64,000 bases of DNA from Rhodobacter sp. (GTDB lineage: Bacteria; Pseudomonadota; Alphaproteobacteria; Rhodobacterales; Rhodobacteraceae), in contig JADJAB010000012.1 of the NCBI GenBank assembly GCA_016704435.1, positions 1 through 64,000 of the forward strand. The letters are read 5' to 3'. Below the pieces are notes generated by a model. The model was not told the origin of the DNA and searched no databases. It saw nothing but the letters and a program-made list of their open reading frames with translations. The position numbers were made by a program, and so were the translations under genes. Below, one piece after another: positions 18,770 to 28,165 of this stretch (position 1 is its first letter; each line of letters opens with the position of its first letter).

Positions 18770-18778
18770 GGGTGGGCC

Positions 18779-19675
18779 ATGGCAGCATCCCTCGACAGCG
18801 ATCTGATGCGCAGCTTTCTGGCAGTTGCCGATACCGGGTCGGTCACCGCGGCCGCAACGCGGCTCTTTCGCACGCAATCGGCCGTGTCATTGCAGATCAA
18901 GCGGCTGGAAGAGGTGCTGGGCCAGCCCTTGTTCCGGCGCCTTGCGCGCGGGGTGGAGTTGACGCCGCGGGGCGAGCAACTGGAGCCCTACGCCCGCCGC
19001 ATCGTCGGGTTGATCGACGAGGCCGCCATCGCGCTGCGGGAAAAACCGCTGACCGGGCCGGTGCGCGTGGGCATCCCGGATGAATATTCCGGCACCGTCC
19101 TGCCGCGCGCCCTTGCCGCCTTTGACGAGCGGCACGAAGGGGTGCAGGTCTCGGTCCGGGTAGACCACAGCGCCGGGCTGGTCGCGGCCCTGCTGGCGGA
19201 CCAGATGGACCTTGCGGTGATCTATGACTGGGCCTTTGTCGAGGAAGGCGAGGTGCTGTGCATCGACCCGACGGTCTGGACAACCTCGCTGGCGCATTCC
19301 CAGCATTTGCGGCGGCCGGTGCCGGTGGCGGGATACCGGAACTCGGTCTGGTCGCGGGACTGGGCCGAGGCCTCGCTGAACCGGCAGGGCATCGACTGGC
19401 ACCGGACCTGGACCTGCGAAATGGCGGGCGGCTTCCGGGTGGCCGTGGTCAACGGCATGGCGATCGCGCCCCTGTCGCGCAGTACCATCCCGCCCGGTTG
19501 CCGCGAGTTGACCGCCGGTGATGGCTTTCCGATGGTCGACAGCGCCCGTGTCCTGCTGCGGCGCAATCCGCGCGGCACCTCTCCGGCGGTCGAGGGGATG
19601 GCGGCGCTACTGCGCGAGGCGTTCGCGCCGCTGACCAGCCCCCATCCTGGCGGGTCCGAATGGGGAGCGACATGA
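18779..19675 (+). CDS. LysR family transcriptional regulator
   Basis: A 298-aa protein from ATG 18779. The N-terminal winged HTH (residues about 8-65: LMRSFLAVADTGSVTAAATRLFRTQSAVSLQIKRLEEVLG) is followed by a substrate-binding domain (VRVGIPDEYSGTVLPRALAAF, MDLAVIYD). The effector is unknown. The divergent DUF1127 gene and the shared operator region suggest that gene as a target. The stop overlaps the ogt start (ATGA). A longer frame back to 18557 runs antisense through DUF1127 and is rejected. Confidence 0.92.
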   Translation: MAASLDSDLMRSFLAVADTGSVTAAATRLFRTQSAVSLQIKRLEEVLGQPLFRRLARGVELTPRGEQLEPYARRIVGLIDEAAIALREKPLTGPVRVGIPDEYSGTVLPRALAAFDERHEGVQVSVRVDHSAGLVAALLADQMDLAVIYDWAFVEEGEVLCIDPTVWTTSLAHSQHLRRPVPVAGYRNSVWSRDWAEASLNRQGIDWHRTWTCEMAGGFRVAVVNGMAIAPLSRSTIPPGCRELTAGDGFPMVDSARVLLRRNPRGTSPAVEGMAALLREAFAPLTSPHPGGSEWGAT

Positions 19676-20118
19676 CGGCGACGCTGCAATGGCCGTTCGG
19701 CCCGATCTCGCTGCGCGATGATGGCCAGCGGATCACCGCGCTGGACTGGCAGCCGGGGCAGGGGGCCGCAACGGCGTTGCAGGCCGAGGGGCTGCGCCAG
19801 CTGGCGGAGTACTTTGCGGGGGAAAGGCAGGTCTTCGATCTGCCGCTGGATTGGGGCCAGGGCTTGCACGAACGGGTGCGCCGCGCCATGGCCGGCATTC
19901 CTTTCGGCGAGACGCGGACCTATGGCGACATCGCCCGGGCGGTCGGTGCGCCGGCGCAGGCGGTGGGTCAGGCCTGCGGGGCGAACCCGATCCCGATCCT
20001 GATCCCCTGCCACCGGGTGCTGGGCGCCAGGACGCTGGGCGGCTTTTCCGCGCCGGGGGGCGTCGAGACCAAGGTGGCGCTTTTGCGCCATGAGGGGGCG
20101 GCGGGGTTGCTTATCTGA
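19672..20118 (+). CDS. ogt: Methylated-DNA-[protein]-cysteine S-methyltransferase
   Basis: Removes alkyl groups from O6-alkylguanine by irreversible transfer to its own cysteine. The 148-aa product has the active-site IPCHRV (Cys about residue 113), the helix-turn-helix segment PFGETRTYGDIARAVG and the conserved NPIPILIPC. It is translationally coupled to the LysR gene. The symbol ogt is chosen over ada because no N-terminal Ada domain is present. Confidence 0.93.
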   Translation: MTATLQWPFGPISLRDDGQRITALDWQPGQGAATALQAEGLRQLAEYFAGERQVFDLPLDWGQGLHERVRRAMAGIPFGETRTYGDIARAVGAPAQAVGQACGANPIPILIPCHRVLGARTLGGFSAPGGVETKVALLRHEGAAGLLI

Positions 20119-20206
20119 CCCTGCGGGGTCATCACTCCCCGACTTGCCAGAGCCGCGCCCTGGGCGCAGCATCCCGATATCCGAACCATTTCAGGAGGTC
20201 ACTTCA

Positions 20207-20707
20207 ATGGACGGAACACCTCGCACCTCGGGCATGGGCCGTGCCCTCTTCAACTTTGCGATGGCAATGATTGCCGGGCAGGTGGCCATTCTCGGCATCG
20301 GCCTTGCCTTCCCCGATTTTGACCTGCCGTCGAGCACGGGCATGATCATCATCATGGCCGCATCCATTGCCGCCGGGCAGAGCTTTGCCAAGGTCGCCGA
20401 TCGGGTGATGACCGGCGGCGAGAAGGCCCGCTTCGCGCTGGCGGCCACGGCGATTTCGCTGGCCGTCACGGCGGCGTTCTACATCGGTCTTTTCGCCTAT
20501 TACCGGGTGCCGTTCTCGATGGACAACCTGGCGATGATGTTCACCGGAGATCCCGGCCTTGCCGCCGATCTGAAGAACTGGCTGGTGATCATACTTGCCG
20601 TTGCCACGGTCCTGACCTGGGTGGTCTCGTGGTTTTTCGTCGGCATGGGCGCCAAGGGCGCCATCAAGGCGCGCGACAAGCTGGCCGCAAAGCAGGGCCG
20701 GGTCTGA
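20207..20707 (+). CDS. ABZJ_00895-like four-helix membrane protein
   Basis: A 166-aa protein from ATG 20207 with a strong site (AGGAGGT). It has four predicted membrane segments (about residues 12-34, 42-58, 75-98 and 130-155) and a basic C terminus (AKGAIKARDKLAAKQGRV). The layout, including the ASIAAGQSFAKVADR loop after helix 2, resembles the uncharacterised ABZJ_00895 family. No transport or catalytic motif is visible. Confidence 0.75.
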   Translation: MDGTPRTSGMGRALFNFAMAMIAGQVAILGIGLAFPDFDLPSSTGMIIIMAASIAAGQSFAKVADRVMTGGEKARFALAATAISLAVTAAFYIGLFAYYRVPFSMDNLAMMFTGDPGLAADLKNWLVIILAVATVLTWVVSWFFVGMGAKGAIKARDKLAAKQGRV

Positions 20708-20808
20708 CGGCGCGAGACCAGGACGGGGGTGGGGCAAAGGCGGGCGCTTGCGTCGGCAACGCCGCCCCTGTAGCCCTGTCCGGGACGGAATTGTAACGGG
20801 CGCGCGAC

Positions 20809-21660
20809 GTGACCCTAGGCGTCTTTCTGGCTGTCCTTTGCGCGGCCTTCCTGCATGCGGCCTGGAACGGGCTGATCCGCACCGGCAATCCGGGCGGGTC
20901 GCGGTTGCAGAACCTGCTGGTCATGGCGCTGGTGCAGGGGATGATCGGCGTCGGGCTGCTGGCCTTGGCACCCTTGCCGCCCGCTGCGGTCTGGCCCTGG
21001 CTGGTCGCGGCGGCGGCGCTGCATACCGGCTACAAGCTGTGCCTGTCCGTGGCCTATGACCACGGCGACCTGAGCCGGGTCTATCCCTTGGCGCGCGGCT
21101 CGGCGCCGCTGATGGTGCTGGTTGCCTCGGCCGTGGTCGGGGCCGATGTGCTGAGCGGGGCAGGGGTGGCGGCCGTGCTGGTGCTGGGCTTGGGCATCCT
21201 GACCATGGCCGCTGGTGCGCTGCGCTCTGGCGAGAATCGCCGGTTGATTCCCTGGGCGCTGGCAACGGCGGTGATGACGACGGGCTATACGCTGGTTGAC
21301 GGACTTGGCGCGCGGGCGGCGGGGCACCTGTTGATGTTCCTGGGCTGGACCTTCGCGCTGGACGGGCTGTTCTTCGGGCTGACCGTGGCGGCGCTGCGCC
21401 GGGCCGGCGATCTTTCGTGTCCCGGCGCGTGGCTGGGGCATGGGGCGCTGGCCGCCATGGCCTCGCTTGGTGCCTATGGCGTCGTGGTCTGGGCGATGAC
21501 CGAGGCGCCTATCGCGCTGGTGGGCGCGCTGCGCGAGACCTCGATCCTGTTCGCCATGCTGATCGGCTGGCGGCTGTTCGGCGAACGGATGGGCCGCGAC
21601 AAGGTGGTGGCGGGCGGGCTGATCCTGCTGGGCGTCGGGCTGATGCGGGTCGCGGCATGA
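20809..21660 (+). CDS. DMT/EamA family transporter (first of a tandem pair)
   Basis: A 283-aa inner-membrane protein from GTG 20809, with about ten hydrophobic segments in two EamA halves (HAAWNGLIRTG early; SILFAMLIGWRLFGERMG near the end). DMT exporters typically move small metabolites out of the cell; the substrate is unknown. It shares layout and many residues with the next gene (YDHGDLSRVYPLARGSAP versus YDRGDLSRVYPIARGAAP), so the two arose by duplication. The stop overlaps the next start (ATGA). Confidence 0.88.
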   Translation: MTLGVFLAVLCAAFLHAAWNGLIRTGNPGGSRLQNLLVMALVQGMIGVGLLALAPLPPAAVWPWLVAAAALHTGYKLCLSVAYDHGDLSRVYPLARGSAPLMVLVASAVVGADVLSGAGVAAVLVLGLGILTMAAGALRSGENRRLIPWALATAVMTTGYTLVDGLGARAAGHLLMFLGWTFALDGLFFGLTVAALRRAGDLSCPGAWLGHGALAAMASLGAYGVVVWAMTEAPIALVGALRETSILFAMLIGWRLFGERMGRDKVVAGGLILLGVGLMRVAA

Positions 21661-22493
21661 GCTTTGGCGTCTTTCTTGCCGTGATGGCAGCGGCCTTCCT
21701 GCATGCACTGTGGAACGCGCTGATCAAGCTGGGCACCTCCAAGGTGGGCGGGATGGTGATCCTGTCGATCGTCGAGGTGCCGATCGGGCTGGCCGTGGTG
21801 TGCTTTACCCCGGCCATCGACCCTGCGGCGGTGCCTTGGGTGATCGCTGCGGGCTGCACGCATTTCGCCTACAAGTTCTTCCTGTCCTATGCCTATGACC
21901 GGGGCGACCTGAGCCGCGTCTACCCGATCGCCCGCGGGGCGGCGCCGATGCTGGTGGCGCTGGTCGGCGCCTTCATCCTGAAGGACGCGGTGACGGGGCG
22001 GCAATATGCGGCGATTGCCGCGCTGGCGCTGGGCATCCTGCTGATGGCGCGCGGCGTCTTCACCAGCGGCGAGAACCGCCGGCTCTTGCCCTTTGCCCTG
22101 GGAAGCGCGCTGGCGACGGCGACCTATACGATGATCGACGGCATGGGGGCGCGGATCTCGGGCAGCCCGGTGGCCTATGTGGCCTGGGTGTTCGTGGCCG
22201 ACGGCTGCCTTTTCACCCTCGGCATGGTGGCGCTGCGCGGTATCGACGTGATCCCGCGCAACCTGCACGCCTGGCGGCTGGGGTCAGTTGCTTCGGCGGC
22301 CAGCTACGGCGCCTATGCGGTGTCGATCTGGGCGATGACCTTTGCGCCCATCGCGCTGGTGGCGGCGCTGCGCGAGACCTCGATCCTGTTCGCGGTGCTG
22401 ATCGGCTGGCTGGTTTTCGGCGAACGGATGGGCCGGGAAAAGGCACTGGCGGCGGCGGTGATCGTGGCCGGAGTGGTCCTGTCGCGGCTTTGA
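21657..22493 (+). CDS. DMT/EamA family transporter (second of a tandem pair)
   Basis: A 278-aa paralogue of the preceding protein, with about ten membrane segments and the shared landmarks LHALWNALIKLG, SGENRRLLPFALG, LRETSILFAVLIGW and FGERMGREKA. ATGA overlap with the upstream gene indicates translational coupling. The pair might form a two-component (heteromeric) DMT transporter, as known for some small-multidrug-resistance members; full-length EamA proteins usually work alone. Confidence 0.88.
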   Translation: MSFGVFLAVMAAAFLHALWNALIKLGTSKVGGMVILSIVEVPIGLAVVCFTPAIDPAAVPWVIAAGCTHFAYKFFLSYAYDRGDLSRVYPIARGAAPMLVALVGAFILKDAVTGRQYAAIAALALGILLMARGVFTSGENRRLLPFALGSALATATYTMIDGMGARISGSPVAYVAWVFVADGCLFTLGMVALRGIDVIPRNLHAWRLGSVASAASYGAYAVSIWAMTFAPIALVAALRETSILFAVLIGWLVFGERMGREKALAAAVIVAGVVLSRL

Positions 22494-22555
22494 GCGGGTG
22501 GCGGGTGAACCTGCCCGTGCCGGGAAGAACCACCCACCCTACGCGCGCCGCGCGC

Positions 22556-23260
22556 TCAGTTGACCCGCCGGATGCCTTCGGGAACGATCTGCTGCACGAT
22601 TCCCGCCAGCACCAGGTAGAGCGAGGTCGCGATCAGTCCCCAATGCGCCAGGCTGCCTTCGGCGAAATCCACCCAGGCTGCCCAGCCGGCAAAGACGATC
22701 CACAGGATGCAGATGGCCAGCGACAAGGGCCGCCAGCGTTTCGTCCGCGTCGGGTGGATGAACTTGAGGTTGGTGAACATCGCCACCGTCAGTCCGATCA
22801 CCACCAAAAGCGTCACCCATTTCTCCGGCTCTACGGCAAAAATCACCAGAACAACCATGTTCCAGCAGGCCGGAAAGCCCGCGAAACTCTTGTCCTTGGT
22901 CTTCATCCGCGTATCGGCGAAATAGACGACAGAGCCGTAGGTGATGACGATGATCGCCAACCAGCCCGGCCAACCAGGCAACAGCCCCGATTGGAACAGC
23001 GCGAAGGCCGGGATGAAGACATAGGTCAGAAAGTCGATGATCAGGTCCATCAGGACGCCGTTATAGTTCGGGAAATTCTTCTCCACCTCGTATTTGCGCG
23101 CCAGCGGCCCGTCGATCCCGTCGACGATCAGCGCCACCACGAGCCAGAGAAACATCAGGCTCCACTTGCCTTCGACGGCGGCCAGCATGGCGAACATCGA
23201 CAGCACCGCGCCGGTGGCAGTGAAGAGGTGAACCGAAAGGGCATTGAGACGATCTGACAT
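22556..23260 (-). CDS. pcs: Phosphatidylcholine synthase
   Basis: Makes phosphatidylcholine directly from CDP-diacylglycerol and choline in the inner membrane. The 234-aa product has several membrane helices and the CDP-alcohol phosphotransferase motif DGIDGPLARK, then NYNGVLMDLIIDF, which spans the conserved D(x)2DG(x)2AR...G...D...D pattern and the NYNG variation typical of Pcs. ATG 23260 (MSDRLNALSVHLFTATG) matches family starts; a TTG six codons upstream is also in frame. Confidence 0.92.
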   Translation of the reverse strand: MSDRLNALSVHLFTATGAVLSMFAMLAAVEGKWSLMFLWLVVALIVDGIDGPLARKYEVEKNFPNYNGVLMDLIIDFLTYVFIPAFALFQSGLLPGWPGWLAIIVITYGSVVYFADTRMKTKDKSFAGFPACWNMVVLVIFAVEPEKWVTLLVVIGLTVAMFTNLKFIHPTRTKRWRPLSLAICILWIVFAGWAAWVDFAEGSLAHWGLIATSLYLVLAGIVQQIVPEGIRRVN

Positions 23261-23319
23261 GAAACTTTGATGAACCAATTTCCGCGCCGGTGCAATCCGT
23301 CAGCAGGTGGGGTTTTTTG

Positions 23320-24252
23320 TCAATGGGCGCGCGGATGGGCGCGGTCGTAGACCTCCATCAGCCGCGCGGCATCGACGGCGGTATAGGCCTGGGTGGTGGA
23401 CAGAGAGGCATGGCCAAGCAACTCCTGGATGGCCCGCAAATCGCCTCCGGCCGACAGAAGATGGGTGGCAAAGCTGTGGCGCATCGCATGCGGCGTTGCA
23501 GTGGCCGGCAAGCCCAACTGCAACCGCGCCTTCTCCATCGCCAGCTGGATCAGCCGGGGGTTCAGCGCCGCGCCGCGGGCACCGCGAAACAGTGGCCCGT
23601 CGCGCGGCAGATCGTAGGGGCAGGCCTCGACATAACGTGCCACGGCCTCGGCGGCGGCGGGCAACACCGGCACCAGCCTTGTCTTGCCGCCCTTGCCGGT
23701 GATCCGCAGCACCTGCGGCAAGGGATGCGCGGCGCCGGTCAGGCCCAAAGCCTCGCCAATCCGCAGCCCGCAGCCGTAGAGCAGCACCACAACCGCCTGA
23801 TCGCGCGCCTGTTGCCAGTCGTCGCGGGCCTGCAGCGCCACCGTATCGATCATCTCGGCCGCGCCTTCCACCGACAGGGGGCGCGGCAGCTTGCGGCGAT
23901 ATTTCGGGCCGCGGGCGGACAGCAGGGTGGTCGCCTCCAGCCCCTCGCGGTCGGCGACCCAGGCGGCAAAGGACTTGACCGCCGACAGGGCGCGAGCCAG
24001 TGACCGTGCCTCGAGTCCGCGCCCGCGTTCATGCGCCATCCAGGCGCGCAGGTCGGATTGCCCGGTCTGCACCACCGCGTGCAACCCCTCGGCCCCGCCA
24101 CGATGATCGGCCAGAAAAGCGAGATACCGAGCGACATCGCGGGAATAGGCGGTGATCGTGTTGGCACTTGCGCCTTTCAGCGCACTCAGTTGCGCCAGCC
24201 AGTTGGTCAGGGCCGCGCGGGCCTCGGCCGAGATCGCCAGCCCCCCCGTCAT
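23320..24252 (-). CDS. xerC: Tyrosine recombinase XerC
   Basis: XerC with XerD resolves chromosome dimers at dif. The 310-aa product has the N-terminal core-binding SAM-like domain (NTITAYSRDVARYLAFL) and the catalytic domain with YGCGLRIGEALGL (first Arg), GKGGKTRLVPV (Lys), TPHAMRHSFATHLLSAGG (His, Arg) and LGHASLSTTQAYT (His, nucleophile Tyr). It starts 13 nt after the DUF484 stop, the conserved DUF484-xerC pairing that identifies it as the housekeeping recombinase and not an integrase. The longer frame to 24465 overlaps DUF484 and is rejected. Confidence 0.94.
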   Translation of the reverse strand: MTGGLAISAEARAALTNWLAQLSALKGASANTITAYSRDVARYLAFLADHRGGAEGLHAVVQTGQSDLRAWMAHERGRGLEARSLARALSAVKSFAAWVADREGLEATTLLSARGPKYRRKLPRPLSVEGAAEMIDTVALQARDDWQQARDQAVVVLLYGCGLRIGEALGLTGAAHPLPQVLRITGKGGKTRLVPVLPAAAEAVARYVEACPYDLPRDGPLFRGARGAALNPRLIQLAMEKARLQLGLPATATPHAMRHSFATHLLSAGGDLRAIQELLGHASLSTTQAYTAVDAARLMEVYDRAHPRAH

Positions 24253-24265
24253 TCCACTGCCCTGC

Positions 24266-24958
24266 TCATGACAGCCAGCGGCGCATCGTCCGTTCGAAGA
24301 CGCCGGCGAAAAAGGCCAGAAGATCCGTGCCTTGCGTGGGCTTGAACTGGTGCGGGTCCTCGGCCCCCAGCACCAGCATGCCGGGCAGGCGGCCCTTGCC
24401 GAAATCCAGCCGCAGCAGCGCCTCGGACCGGACATAGCCCGCCCGGTCGCGGTAGAGCGCGTCATTGTCCGGCATCACCTGGCGCAGCGTGACCGGGCGC
24501 AAGGGCACGTTGCGCCCGCCCGAGACGTAGTCGGCCACAAAGCCCGGCTCGGCCACATAAAGCACATCGCCAAGACGGCGGAGTGCTGCATCCTCGGCAT
24601 CCTGCACCGATTCCAGCACCAGTCGCACGCAATCCACCCGCAGGGTGGCGGCAACATCGGTCGTCAGGGTCTTCAGGAAGTCCTCGAACCCCAGCGGGTC
24701 CAGCATCTGCAGGATCGCCCGATGCACCTGGTTGGTGCCGGCCAGGTTCTCATAGGCCGCGGCAATGACGCTGCGGTGGGTATCCTCCAGCCGGTCCAGC
24801 CGAGTCTCCAGCCGCTGCATGGCGATACCGCGCAGATCGACGATATTCGCTCCCATGGCACGCTCATTGGCCGAGACCAGTGCGTTCATCAGGTCGCGGT
24901 CTTCCAGAATCGTCTCGGGCTCCGAAAGGATTCGGTCACGCAGGTCTGGTTCGATCAT
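24266..24958 (-). CDS. DUF484 family protein
   Basis: A 230-aa soluble protein with an N-terminal helical segment and a GAF-like core (LRVDCVRLVLESV, LPGMLVLGAEDPHQFKPTQGTDLLAFFAGVFERTMRRWL). The family is uncharacterised and usually sits directly upstream of xerC, as here. The RLGDV...GSE-like stretch (YVRSEALLRLDFGK) is typical. It starts a two-gene unit with xerC. Confidence 0.88.
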   Translation of the reverse strand: MIEPDLRDRILSEPETILEDRDLMNALVSANERAMGANIVDLRGIAMQRLETRLDRLEDTHRSVIAAAYENLAGTNQVHRAILQMLDPLGFEDFLKTLTTDVAATLRVDCVRLVLESVQDAEDAALRRLGDVLYVAEPGFVADYVSGGRNVPLRPVTLRQVMPDNDALYRDRAGYVRSEALLRLDFGKGRLPGMLVLGAEDPHQFKPTQGTDLLAFFAGVFERTMRRWLS

Positions 24959-25121
24959 TCAAAATCTGCCCGGCTGTTTCTTGATGATTTGCCCGCGACT
25001 ATAACAGCCCCCCACTTCGGATCGGCAAACCTTTCCCGCCCCTTCCGGGATTTTTCGCACCCTGCGTTGCAAGGCTGCACGTCCCCGCACCATCCGACCG
25101 GCTGTCGGAAAACCGCAAGGC

Positions 25122-25150
25122 CCTTCATCTTGGTGCAAATACTCCGGGGG
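25122..25150. repeat. Dispersed hairpin repeat, half copy 4
   Basis: CCTTCATCTTGGTGCAAATA-CTCCGGGG is one arm of the repeat family. It lies in the 248-nt gap between the aldolase and DUF484 genes, which otherwise shows no gene or clear terminator. Confidence 0.65.
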
Positions 25151-25206
25151 TAGCGCGAAGGCACGCCTTCGCGCGCGGGGGCAAAGCCCCCGGCGCCCGC
25201 CTGCGA

Positions 25207-25860
25207 TCAGAGGATCTTCTGGCCGGTCTTCGCCCAATCCGCCATGAACTGGTCGATCCCCTTGTCGGTCAGCACATGGGAGGCCATCGCCTTGATCACC
25301 GAAGGCGGCGCGGTCATCACATCGGCCCCGATCAGCGCGCATTGCGACGCATGGTTCACCGTCCGCACCGACGCCGCAAGGATGTTCGTCTCGAACCCAT
25401 AATTGTCATAGACCTGCCGGATGTCAGAGATCAGCTCCAGCCCGTCGAGGTTGATGTCGTCCAGCCGGCCGATGAAGGGCGAAATGAACGTGGCCCCCGC
25501 CTTCGCTGCCAGAAGCGCCTGGTTGACGCTGAAACACAGCGTCACGTTCACCATCTTGCCCTCGCCTGACAGCACCTTGCAGGCCTTCAGACCGTCCCAG
25601 GTCAGGGGCACTTTCACCGCGATGTTGGGCGCGATTTCGGCCAGCTTGCGGCCCTCGGCGATCATCGCGTCGGCCTTCAGCGCCACCACTTCGGCCGACA
25701 CCGGGCCTTCGACGAAGGAACAGATTTCTTTCGTGACCTCCAGGATGTCGCGCCCCGATTTCAGGATCAGCGAGGGGTTGGTGGTCACGCCATCCACCAT
25801 CCCGAGATCGTGCAACTCGCGGATGGCGGCGACATCGGCGGTATCGACGAAGAATTTCAT
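25207..25860 (-). CDS. Transaldolase / fructose-6-phosphate aldolase-type (TalC/FSA family)
   Basis: A 217-aa short transaldolase-family barrel that acts on fructose-6-phosphate in the pentose phosphate network. It begins MKFFVDTADVAAIREL and carries DGVTTNPSLI, the Schiff-base lysine in NIAVKVPLTWDG, NVTLCFSVNQALLAAKAGATFISPFIGR and AASVRTVNHASQCALIGADVMTAPP. Family members differ in transaldolase versus aldolase activity, so I leave the symbol empty. It is divergent from priA. Confidence 0.92.
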   Translation of the reverse strand: MKFFVDTADVAAIRELHDLGMVDGVTTNPSLILKSGRDILEVTKEICSFVEGPVSAEVVALKADAMIAEGRKLAEIAPNIAVKVPLTWDGLKACKVLSGEGKMVNVTLCFSVNQALLAAKAGATFISPFIGRLDDINLDGLELISDIRQVYDNYGFETNILAASVRTVNHASQCALIGADVMTAPPSVIKAMASHVLTDKGIDQFMADWAKTGQKIL

Positions 25861-25956
25861 GGCGGATGTCCTTTGGCTCTGGCGGGGTGGAGGTGAAGGG
25901 ATCGCGGCGGTATTACCGCAAGACGGGCGCGGGCGAAAGATGCGCCGGGCAAATAG

Positions 25957-28161
25957 GTGAGAGCGCTAACAGTGGGCGAGCGGCAGTTCCAGACAGGCGA
26001 GACGGTGGCGGTTCTGACGACCGAACCCCTGGGCCGCGTGCTGGATTACAAGGCGCCCGAGGGCGGCTGCGGCACCGGTGATTTCGTCGAGGTGCCGCTG
26101 GGCCCGCGCCGCGTGCTGGGCGTGGTCTGGGGACCGGGCGAGGGCAAGTGGGATCCGGCGAAGCTGCGCGCCGTCAACCGCGTGCTCGACGTGGCTCCGA
26201 TGCGCCACGAACTGCGCCTCTTCCTGTCGCGCGCCGCCGACTACACGCTGACGCCGCTGCCCGCGATGCTGCGGCTGGCCACCCGTGCGCCGGGGCTGGC
26301 CGACCCTCCCGCCATGCGCCGCGTCTACCGGCTGACCGGCGCGGTGCCCAACACCCTGACCGATGCCCGCCACCGCGTGGTCGAGGCGCTGCGCGCCTTC
26401 GGTGGATCCGCGGTGACGCTGGGAGAGTTGGCCGAGGCCGCGGCCTGCGGCTCCGGCGTGGTCAAGGGCCTTGTCAAGCTGGGCGTCGTGACCGAGGAGG
26501 AGGCCCCCAAGGACCTGCCCTTTCCGCATCTCGACCCCGCTGGCCTGAAGCGGCTGGAGGGCGATCAGGTGGCTGCCGGCGACGCGCTGGTCCATGCTGT
26601 CACCGCCGAGGATTTTCAGGCGATCCTGCTGAAGGGTGTCACCGGGTCGGGCAAGACCGAGGTCTATCTGGAAGCCGTGGCCGAGGCGTTGCGCCGCGGC
26701 CGCCAGGCGCTGGTCCTCTTGCCGGAGATTGCCCTGACGGCGGATTTCCTGGCCCGCGTTCAGGCGCGATTCGGCGCCCGGCCAGCCGAATGGCACTCCG
26801 GCGTCACCCTGACCGAACGGCGCCGGGTCTGGAAGATGCTGGGGCAGGGCGAGGCGCAACTGGTGGTCGGCGCGCGCTCGGCGCTGTTCCTGCCGTTCCG
26901 CGAACTTGGCGTGATCGTGGTCGATGAGGAGCACGACACCTCCTACAAGCAGGAGGACGGCGTCCTTTACAACGCCCGCGACATGGCGGTCTTGCGCGGC
27001 GCGATCACCGGCTGTCCGGTGGTGCTGTCATCGGCCACGCCCTCCCTGGAAAGCTGGGCCAATGCCGAAGCCGGCAAATACACCCGGCTCGACCTCGGTG
27101 CCCGCTTTGGGGCCGCCGAGATGCCCAAGATGCGGGCCATCGACATGCGTGCCGAAAGCCTTGCAGCGAACCGCTGGATTTCGCCCACCCTGGCGCAGGG
27201 CGTGGCCGACCGCATCGGGCGCGGTGAACAGGCGATGCTGTTTCTCAACCGCCGCGGCTATGCGCCGGTGACGCTGTGCCGGGCCTGCGGGGCGCAGGTC
27301 GGGTGCGATGACTGCGATGCGCGTATGGTCGAACACCGCTTCCTCAAGCGGCTGGTCTGCCACCAATGCGGCGCGACGAAACCCCTGCCTGCCACCTGCC
27401 CCGCCTGCGGGGTAGAAGGCCGCATGGCCGCCGTTGGGCCGGGAGTGGAACGGCTGGCCGAAGAAGTGGCGATGCGTTTCCCCGAGGCCCGGCTGGCGGT
27501 GCTGTCATCAGACCTGTTTGGCTCGGCCCGCGCGCTGAAAGAACAGATCGTGGCCATCGCCGAAGGGGCTGCCGATATCATCATCGGCACCCAGATCGTC
27601 GCGAAGGGCCACAACTTTCCGCATCTGACTCTGGTTGGCGTGATCGACGCCGATCTGGGCCTGCAAGGGTCGGATCTGCGGGCGGCGGAACGCACCTTTC
27701 AACTGATGCGACAGGTCGCGGGCCGGGCCGGACGGGCAGAAAAACCGGGCGAGGCGTGGTTGCAGACCCATCAGCCCGAACATCCGGTCATCCGCGCCAT
27801 CCTGTCGGGCGAAGAGGAAGCCTTCTGGCGCGCCGAAGCGGCCGAGCGACGCGCGGCGAACGCGCCGCCCTACGGCCGCATGGCGGGGATCATCCTGTCG
27901 GGCCCCGATATCGGCCAGGTCTTCGACATTGCCGGAGAACTGGCCCGTCGTGATGCGCCCTTGCGCGCCGTCGGAGCCGAAATCTTCGGCCCCGCCCCGG
28001 CGCCCATCGCCCGAATCCGCGGTCGCCACCGGGTGCGGCTTCTGGTCAAGGCCGCCAAATCGGCATCGCTGCAATCCGCCCTTGCCAGCTGGGCGGCGCA
28101 AGTTCGGCTGCCGCCGAACGTCCGCCTAGCGATCGACATCGACCCGCAGAGTTTCTTCTGA
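25957..28161 (+). CDS. priA: Primosomal protein N' (PriA helicase)
   Basis: PriA restarts stalled replication forks by recognising the fork and reloading the replicative helicase. The 734-aa product starts at GTG 25957 and contains Walker A GVTGSGKTE (about residue 230), Walker B VVDEEHD (about 323), the zinc-binding cysteine cluster CRACGAQVGCDDC...CHQCGATKPLPATCPACG (about 445-490) and motif VAGRAGRAEKPG. Length and domain order are typical. It faces rodA convergently across an intergenic repeat element. Confidence 0.95.
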   Translation: MRALTVGERQFQTGETVAVLTTEPLGRVLDYKAPEGGCGTGDFVEVPLGPRRVLGVVWGPGEGKWDPAKLRAVNRVLDVAPMRHELRLFLSRAADYTLTPLPAMLRLATRAPGLADPPAMRRVYRLTGAVPNTLTDARHRVVEALRAFGGSAVTLGELAEAAACGSGVVKGLVKLGVVTEEEAPKDLPFPHLDPAGLKRLEGDQVAAGDALVHAVTAEDFQAILLKGVTGSGKTEVYLEAVAEALRRGRQALVLLPEIALTADFLARVQARFGARPAEWHSGVTLTERRRVWKMLGQGEAQLVVGARSALFLPFRELGVIVVDEEHDTSYKQEDGVLYNARDMAVLRGAITGCPVVLSSATPSLESWANAEAGKYTRLDLGARFGAAEMPKMRAIDMRAESLAANRWISPTLAQGVADRIGRGEQAMLFLNRRGYAPVTLCRACGAQVGCDDCDARMVEHRFLKRLVCHQCGATKPLPATCPACGVEGRMAAVGPGVERLAEEVAMRFPEARLAVLSSDLFGSARALKEQIVAIAEGAADIIIGTQIVAKGHNFPHLTLVGVIDADLGLQGSDLRAAERTFQLMRQVAGRAGRAEKPGEAWLQTHQPEHPVIRAILSGEEEAFWRAEAAERRAANAPPYGRMAGIILSGPDIGQVFDIAGELARRDAPLRAVGAEIFGPAPAPIARIRGRHRVRLLVKAAKSASLQSALASWAAQVRLPPNVRLAIDIDPQSFF

Positions 28162-28165
28162 CGGC

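Noticed and set aside
23320..24252. Tyrosine recombinase as sign of an integrated element
   Set aside because: Coupling to DUF484 and the motifs identify housekeeping XerC; no attachment sites or phage genes are nearby.
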